NCBI GenBank assembly: GCA_019188255.1
Contig: JAETXT010000001.1
Coordinates: 8,122,001 to 8,186,000, forward strand
Reading direction: 5' to 3'
Length of the DNA stretch: 64,000 bases
Source of the DNA: Verticillium longisporum
Lineage: Eukaryota; Ascomycota; Sordariomycetes; Glomerellales; Plectosphaerellaceae
In this document: piece after piece, positions 58,501-64,000 of the stretch
Numbering within the stretch: position 1 is the stretch's first letter
How the letters are laid out: every line of letters begins with the position of its first letter
Program-made: the position numbers and the translations under genes
Notes under the pieces: generated by a model
The model's database searches: none
Told to the model about the DNA's origin: nothing
Seen by the model: only the letters and a program-made list of their open reading frames with translations

Positions 58501-61386
58501 GAGTCGCCCGGAACGGATTCCACGGGATTCGAGCTCTCTGTGGAGCGTTCCGAACGGGGGACATCGGCCCACACCTCGTCTTCGAGCCCGATCGCCAGGC
58601 GGCCGAGCGCAAAGATCGCCCTCTCGTTGCCGCTTTCAGCCTTGGCACGCAGCGCCTCAATGACAGAGTCGGGGCTCAAGTCGGAACCCGGGACGGGGAC
58701 GTCCTGGCGGGCGGACCACAACTGCCCAAAAGCTTCCATGGCTGCATTCTGGAGATCGCCCGACTCGCTGTCCTTGTTCAAGAGCTTTCGGGGAAGCCAA
58801 GCGTCGGGTTTAGACTCTTCGCCGTAGAAAGTGACTCGCGAATACAGGTGGCCGAGAGCCAACACGCTGCCCTCCACAGCATAGGCATCGGACCCGAAGG
58901 CCGTCTCCCAACTGGCGATGCGTTCCTGCATTTTGACAGTACAATCCGTCAGCAAACGCTGGCTGAGGGCAGGGTAGCGGGCTGGATCAGTGTTGGTCGG
59001 ATGCGCGCCGAGAATTCCAAGCGCCTGAGCTGCAAGCCTGCGAATATCTTTGTTGTGCGAGGCGGTCAGAGGGAACACATCAGCCGCAAAAGCCGCCAGC
59101 CAAGCAAGCTCGCCGGACGTCGCCAGAGAACCGACGTCAACGAAACAACGCAGACTCTGCTCAGCGTCGAGACCCTTGGTACGCTTCGAGAGGGCGCCGT
59201 CCAGACATGCCTTGAGGAACAGGGCCACGTCTGTTTTGCTAGCACGACCGAGATACTCTTGTACCAGCCCGCGAGTCTTCACATCGACCGACATGGCGAG
59301 ATCAAGTTGTGCGGCCCAGTCAGGGGTCCGGTTCAGGGCCGGGAGGGCTGTCAGCAGAAGCATCTGCTTGACAAACTTGACTGCAACGCTGAAGGCGTGG
59401 ATATGCTCTCCCTCGAATCTGCCCAATGCCGCAGGCTCTCCCCCAACGACGGGCAGAGCGCCTTGTGGATCCAGGGTCATCGTCTGCGCTAGATTACCGT
59501 GGTCGTTGCCAGGGTAGAAGAACACCTTCAAAAGGGTGACCCAATCGGGTATCTCAGAGACTGATTGCACGCGATAGGCCCAAGGATCCAGTCCCCTTTT
59601 GCCCTCTTCGACAACGTCGTGGCTTTCATCTCGTTTTCCAGCGATAGCAATAATCGAGGTCCATCTGGCATCTGGGTCGCTGAACGGGAAGCATGAATTG
59701 GCCCATTTGACGGCCACTGACCGAGCGCTCCGAACAGAGGCAGCACCGTCAGGTAGAGTTAGATATTTGTAAAGCATCGGGCCCAGCTGGACGGCTGCTA
59801 ATTCGCTCCGGTTGACCTTGTCGGGGTTGAAATGACGCAACATGCTGGATAAGGCCGACTCGATGTTGAACGCTACCTCCGACGTGGGATCCTCAGAAAG
59901 AGACTGGAATAGCCACTGGGCGAGGCTGAAGGCCTCGCGCAAATTCATCTTGGTTGCCTTGGCGAGAAGACCAATCACCTCGTATGCCTGTCCTCGGAGC
60001 TCAGCGTTAGAGGCCGAGGCCGCGTTGTTGGCGGGCGCCGCTACCTCGTCATGAGGGACCGGCCAGCCCCTTGACTCGACATATCCGCGAATCTTTCCGA
60101 GGATAGAAGAACCCATGGCAAAGTCGCCCTGCGAGGGGCCGTGTAGGGCAATGAATGCGATGTAGACGAAGAGTGCACGGTGAAGTTTGATCCGCTCCAG
60201 GTTGGATACAGGCTGGAGAGGCTCCGGACAGTTGATGCCAGAGTCGAGGTCAACAAGCGTGGCGATCTCCTTCTCCATGGAGGTTGAAACGGGGGACTTC
60301 GATAGGAGGCCGAGAATCCTAGTGCGGTAGGGCGCCGTCATGCGACCATGGGCGCTGAAGAGGTCTTTGGCTAGAGCGGCATCGTCAAAAGAGACGGTGG
60401 TGCGTTTGAGAATGTCATCGCCCAGCTCGGAGACGCGACTGTCGGTGTTGCTGGCGGCGAAAATGGCGGGGATAAGCTTCTCGCGGTCTGTGAAGGCCCC
60501 GCTGGCGAGGAGCTGGGCAATCTTCCTGCGAAGATTGGGAAGATCGTCATACGGCTGAACCCATTTGCCGTCGCGCCACTCGGGGCACAGGAAGTCGAGC
60601 TCGTCTTTTAGCAGAGCCTTGTTGAAGGGTGCAAGCTTGGCGATACCCTCATCCCTCGTCAGCTTGTCGCTGGCGCCAAAGTTGGGCAGCTTCAACAGGA
60701 GCACCTTGCCCATCCATGACGCCACCCAGTTGGCGTCCTTGCTGGCTGAGAGGCCGATGGAAGACCGGAAGGCGCCATCCTCTTGGCTTCCGCGCGAGGG
60801 GATCTTGACGGTTGGGATGATTCGCAGGAGGACCCTCAGGATTAAAGACGCCGAGGAAGCTGAAGACAGAGCGGATATGCCAGTTGCTATGTCTTTGATG
60901 AGTTGGGACCGATCGTAATCGTCCATCCGCTCTACGCCGAGCGTGATGAATGTGGAGGCCAGCTGGCGCACGATGGGCGATGCGTCAGGCCTTTTGTATT
61001 GGGCGATGAGGGCGCCAACGGGAAGGATGATTCTGAGACTGATGTTAGGAATTTTGCCAGGTGAATGGCAAGCGACAGGAGGGCAGTGACAAGTTGACGG
61101 GTTCGACGACTTACTGAGAGCGGCCGATAAGATTCTTTATCGACTGGGCGAATCGAATGACCTAGTCCGGGTAAGATATGAGTGTGGCAAGCTGCATTGT
61201 CTCTAGATGAGGGCTTACATCAACACGCGTTTTGGCAGACTCGCTGCCACCCATGGCCACGAAGGGAGCGAGGTGCTTCTGGAGGGCCTGCTCTAGCTTC
61301 TTCTCATTGTTTGCTCCTCTGACAATGGCATCTTTCATGGCATTTAGAGATCGCAGCTCTCGCTCTTCCGGCGACTCAGATGCCAT
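55593..61386 (-). CDS. ECM29: Proteasome-associated HEAT-repeat protein Ecm29
   Basis: Exons 61386-61219, 61161-61115 and 61032-55593 give about 1,884 residues, normal for Ecm29. The protein starts MASESPEERELRSLNAMKDA, and the short second exon encodes VIRFAQSIKNLIGRS. The remainder is a continuous array of HEAT-like helices with family landmarks such as LPVGALIAQYKRPDASPIVR, FGRFGLSSILTDATVDPRIY, LYRYRFDPNKNVRASMEEIWKSL and HLGHLPLVRQY. Ecm29 binds the 26S proteasome, bridges core and regulatory particle, and acts as a quality-control factor and adaptor to endosomes and motors. The second intron has two possible acceptors three to seven bases apart; SQIILPV is preferred. The longest intact gene in the window, it shows no frame breaks across 5.4 kb. 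Confidence 0.93.
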
Positions 61387-64000
61387 CTTGTAGGCTGAGC
61401 CGGCCCCAAGGGCTGTGCGTCAAGAGGGGTGTGAACGTTGGGCGTCAAGGTGCGGGGGATGGCAGACTGAAGACGCGGGACTTGTGGGAAATCTGCTTTA
61501 TGGACGTTGCTCTTGCGCAAATAGTAATCGTGTGCCGAAGAAGACGCTTCAATGCAGCCAGTAGACGAAGACGAAATAGGGTATCAGCGATGGATGAGTC
61601 TGGTCGACTTGAGATGCAGTGTTTGGTGAGGGGTTGGCCAGCTGCTGAGGGAGGTGCGGGTATTTGGAGAAGACAAGGTCGACAAACACTCGCAAGTATA
61701 AAAAAGAGACCGCTGTCTCCTGTGGCTCGTGTCAAGAAAAGCAGTCACAACAATGGTGATCTGGAGATATGGGGATATGGAAATCGCCTCGATCAGCCAG
61801 CAACTGGCCCACGTCAACGTGCTGCGATGTGCCCACGGGAGAATCATGATGATTCAGCAAATAAGAGGTCCACGAGCTTCGACGGACGAGTGCCAGGCGA
61901 TCCGTGAATGGCTTAGCGCGTCTGGCCCAGGCGAGCGATGCGTCCCTGCACTACAGCTGCCTGATGACCTAAGCTGACCAGATCCGGTCACGTGTCTCGG
62001 CAAGCCTGCGCATCACCAAGAAAACATAAGGTAGAGAAGGTGCCCAGCCTAGAAGGAAATAAAATGTCACTGATTCAGGAGAAGGTTTCAACTGAAGCTT
62101 CGTTCGCCGATACGTTTTCTTTCATTTTATGTATGAAGGCCAATCACATTAAAGAGCACTATGGTGGTCCGAGTACGCACGAAGCTCACATCGTAAGAAT
62201 AATCTATGGAGCTGTGTTATCAACGATTGCTCTGGAAAGGTTTTCATTTGGTTCACAGAGACTATGATATCAAGCTTGGCATGTGTCCGAGAACTCTGTG
62301 GCTTCCTCTATCTGCCGTTTGGGCAGGCGATGAGAGAGCAGCAGCGCGACCGCCGGATCGCGAAGAATATCGGGTGCCAAACACACAACCGCCATGCTTG
62401 AAGAAGCATCACGATCATCTGGGCGACTTACATGGAATATTGGAGTTGGCTCCAGCTGTCTATCGTGTACCTGCTAAGCGGACCAACCAAATGCGTCGGG
62501 CACATGAATCTGGGTAAGGTATCCCAGCTCAGTAGTCTGGGGACTGCATCATCGCAAGCCTGGATCTGCTCGGTCTGGCCGCATGTCCTAGACATTCGCC
62601 TGCTCGAGAGGAAGACTAGAGCGTAGAACACAGACTCGTACGGCATATACCGTCAGCATCCTATTCACATGATGCTCATCAACTGAAAAGAAAGGCACCA
62701 AAGTGCCAGAGGGGGGGGGGTTCGAAAAAGAAAGAAGGTATCCAACACCGTTCAGCCACAACGGTGACAGCACAGATCTTCACGTCCACCATCGACCTTC
62801 TGGTTTGCTTTTTCCCCAGGCCAGATGCCAGCGCATGGCGTTCTGTTTTTCAGCTCCCGCGTTAAAGTTTGCCTGTCAGGATATTGCAGTGCTGCCGTGA
62901 GCCTGTCAAACTGCGAATCGGAATCTTGACCGCCCATGGCACCAAAGGTTGAGAATCCCATCTCATCAGCTAGATCAGCTACTTACCCTAAGGTACCGTC
63001 TGTTCTCCCCCGAACCCCCCCTCCGCCCCCGCCATGACTCACATGACGGGCGTTGGCACTGCCTAATCGCAGATAAAGTGCCGGCTGCCCTTCTCGCCCT
63101 TCTGACAGAACCGATGCGAAGCATTCGATCTCACACACGGAAGCAAAGAAATGGTGCAAACTTTAGCCTTGCAGTAGGTTGGCCTGGAAGGAGGGCACAC
63201 CATCAAGGCGGCGTGCCGGGCCAGTATTTGCTGGCGCTGCGCCGATCGCCCGCCGAGACTTGCGACGGCTTTTGCTTACGTTCCGGGCATCCGTGATAGG
63301 GTGCCCAGTCTGTAAGCACCCAGCATCAGTACGGAGTGCGTACAGGTGTGGGCAAGTGCCAAAAGGTTGGTCGCACCGCGAGTTCCGCGCAGCGCGCAGT
63401 GAGGTCTCCGCCTTTGTGTTGGCGCGGCCATTCGTTTTCATGCTAAGAAGCATGCTGAGGGAAATAATTCTCAATAATTCTCAATTATTTCCCTAGACTA
63501 CAGGGCTTATGAACAAGCAAGGGAAGATAACAATCAACAGGCGTAGAGACGGTCACACGATGGATGGGTCGGCAAAGTCTGGTGCGCGAGTCACGCCTAC
63601 GCGAACAGTCACTCTATATCTACACCCCCTCAAGTCCCACTCAGCCATTTTCGGCAAACAACGCCCCCAGCAGCCCTCCCATTATTAGGTAACCAGGCCC
63701 TAAGCTGGGGTAACCTGTTTGAAGCGAAGCTGCTGGGCACCCGGGCCACTCAGCGATTCTTTGCCGTCGTGCCTCAGGTGCCTAAAAAAGGTCATCTTGC
63801 CCCATTCACTTGCAGCTGTCGGCAGAGACGAAATAGGAGCGGCTCGTTCGGGGGGTTTGGAGGGCTGTCTCAGGCGAGTCAGGACTCTGCCCGGCAGGAC
63901 GGGTTGGTCAATGTTTGTAGCTCCAGCCAGCAGCCAGCAGGCCTTGGGTAATCGGTCCTGGTAGAGTTCGAAGACCAAGCTCCGTCACTGCCACAGCTGT
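61387..64000. other. Gene-poor end of window, 2.6 kb
   Basis: No ORF with recognisable motifs is present on either strand. The first ~150 bases hold the ECM29 upstream region. A G-run (62710-62719) and an ATTCTCAATAATT-type AT segment (63466-63490) are visible. This could be repeat-derived, but nothing identifies an element. Confidence 0.5.

Overview
This window is nuclear DNA of a filamentous ascomycete, most likely a Sordariomycete. Genes lie on both strands and carry short GT-AG introns of about 45-185 bases. The gene content is typically fungal: HET domain, Zn2Cys6 factors, P450, GMC oxidoreductase, a zygote-specific-type cysteine-rich peptide, and Rsa4, Msh4, Bud23, Svp26, Ecm29 and NAD-isocitrate dehydrogenase. 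I see no plasmid, phage or CRISPR features. All identifications come from reading motifs and reconstructing exon joins by eye; no search was run.

Layout. 1-7 kb: Rsa4/Notchless (cut by the window edge), a FAR1-type/AT-hook protein with a glutamine tract, and MSH4 in nine exons. 7-14 kb: an acetoacetate-decarboxylase-like protein, a HET protein, a small secreted cysteine-rich protein and BUD23. 14-22 kb: SVP26, a dynamin-like GTPase, an MDR oxidoreductase and a GNAT acetyltransferase. 23-30.3 kb: an accessory island with an SRPK-like kinase pseudogene, a helical-bundle pseudokinase of MLKL-like layout and a Ser/Thr kinase fused to a YTH RNA-reader domain. Inverted copies of a ~200-bp dispersed element lie at both ends. 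30-32.6 kb is gene-poor. 32.6-41 kb: P450, a shortened GMC oxidoreductase and two Zn2Cys6 regulators, resembling a small catabolic or secondary-metabolism cluster without a core synthase. 41-64 kb: tRNA-Glu(CTC), IDH1, a four-carbon acid sugar kinase, a germinal-centre kinase whose first intron holds about 55 copies of an 11-bp repeat, a UBA-UAS-UBX protein and ECM29. The last 2.6 kb shows no convincing gene.

The most unusual biology is in the 23-30 kb island: a kinase-YTH fusion joining signalling to m6A-type RNA reading, next to and divergent from a HeLo-like helical domain plus dead kinase. The latter layout is known for necroptosis-type cell-death executors.

Quality caution. Six genes (FAR1-like, HET, BUD23, dynamin, P450, germinal-centre kinase) carry seven single-step frame breaks, most in or beside homopolymers, and each gene is otherwise well conserved. 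This looks more like assembly error than wholesale gene death, but raw reads are needed to tell.
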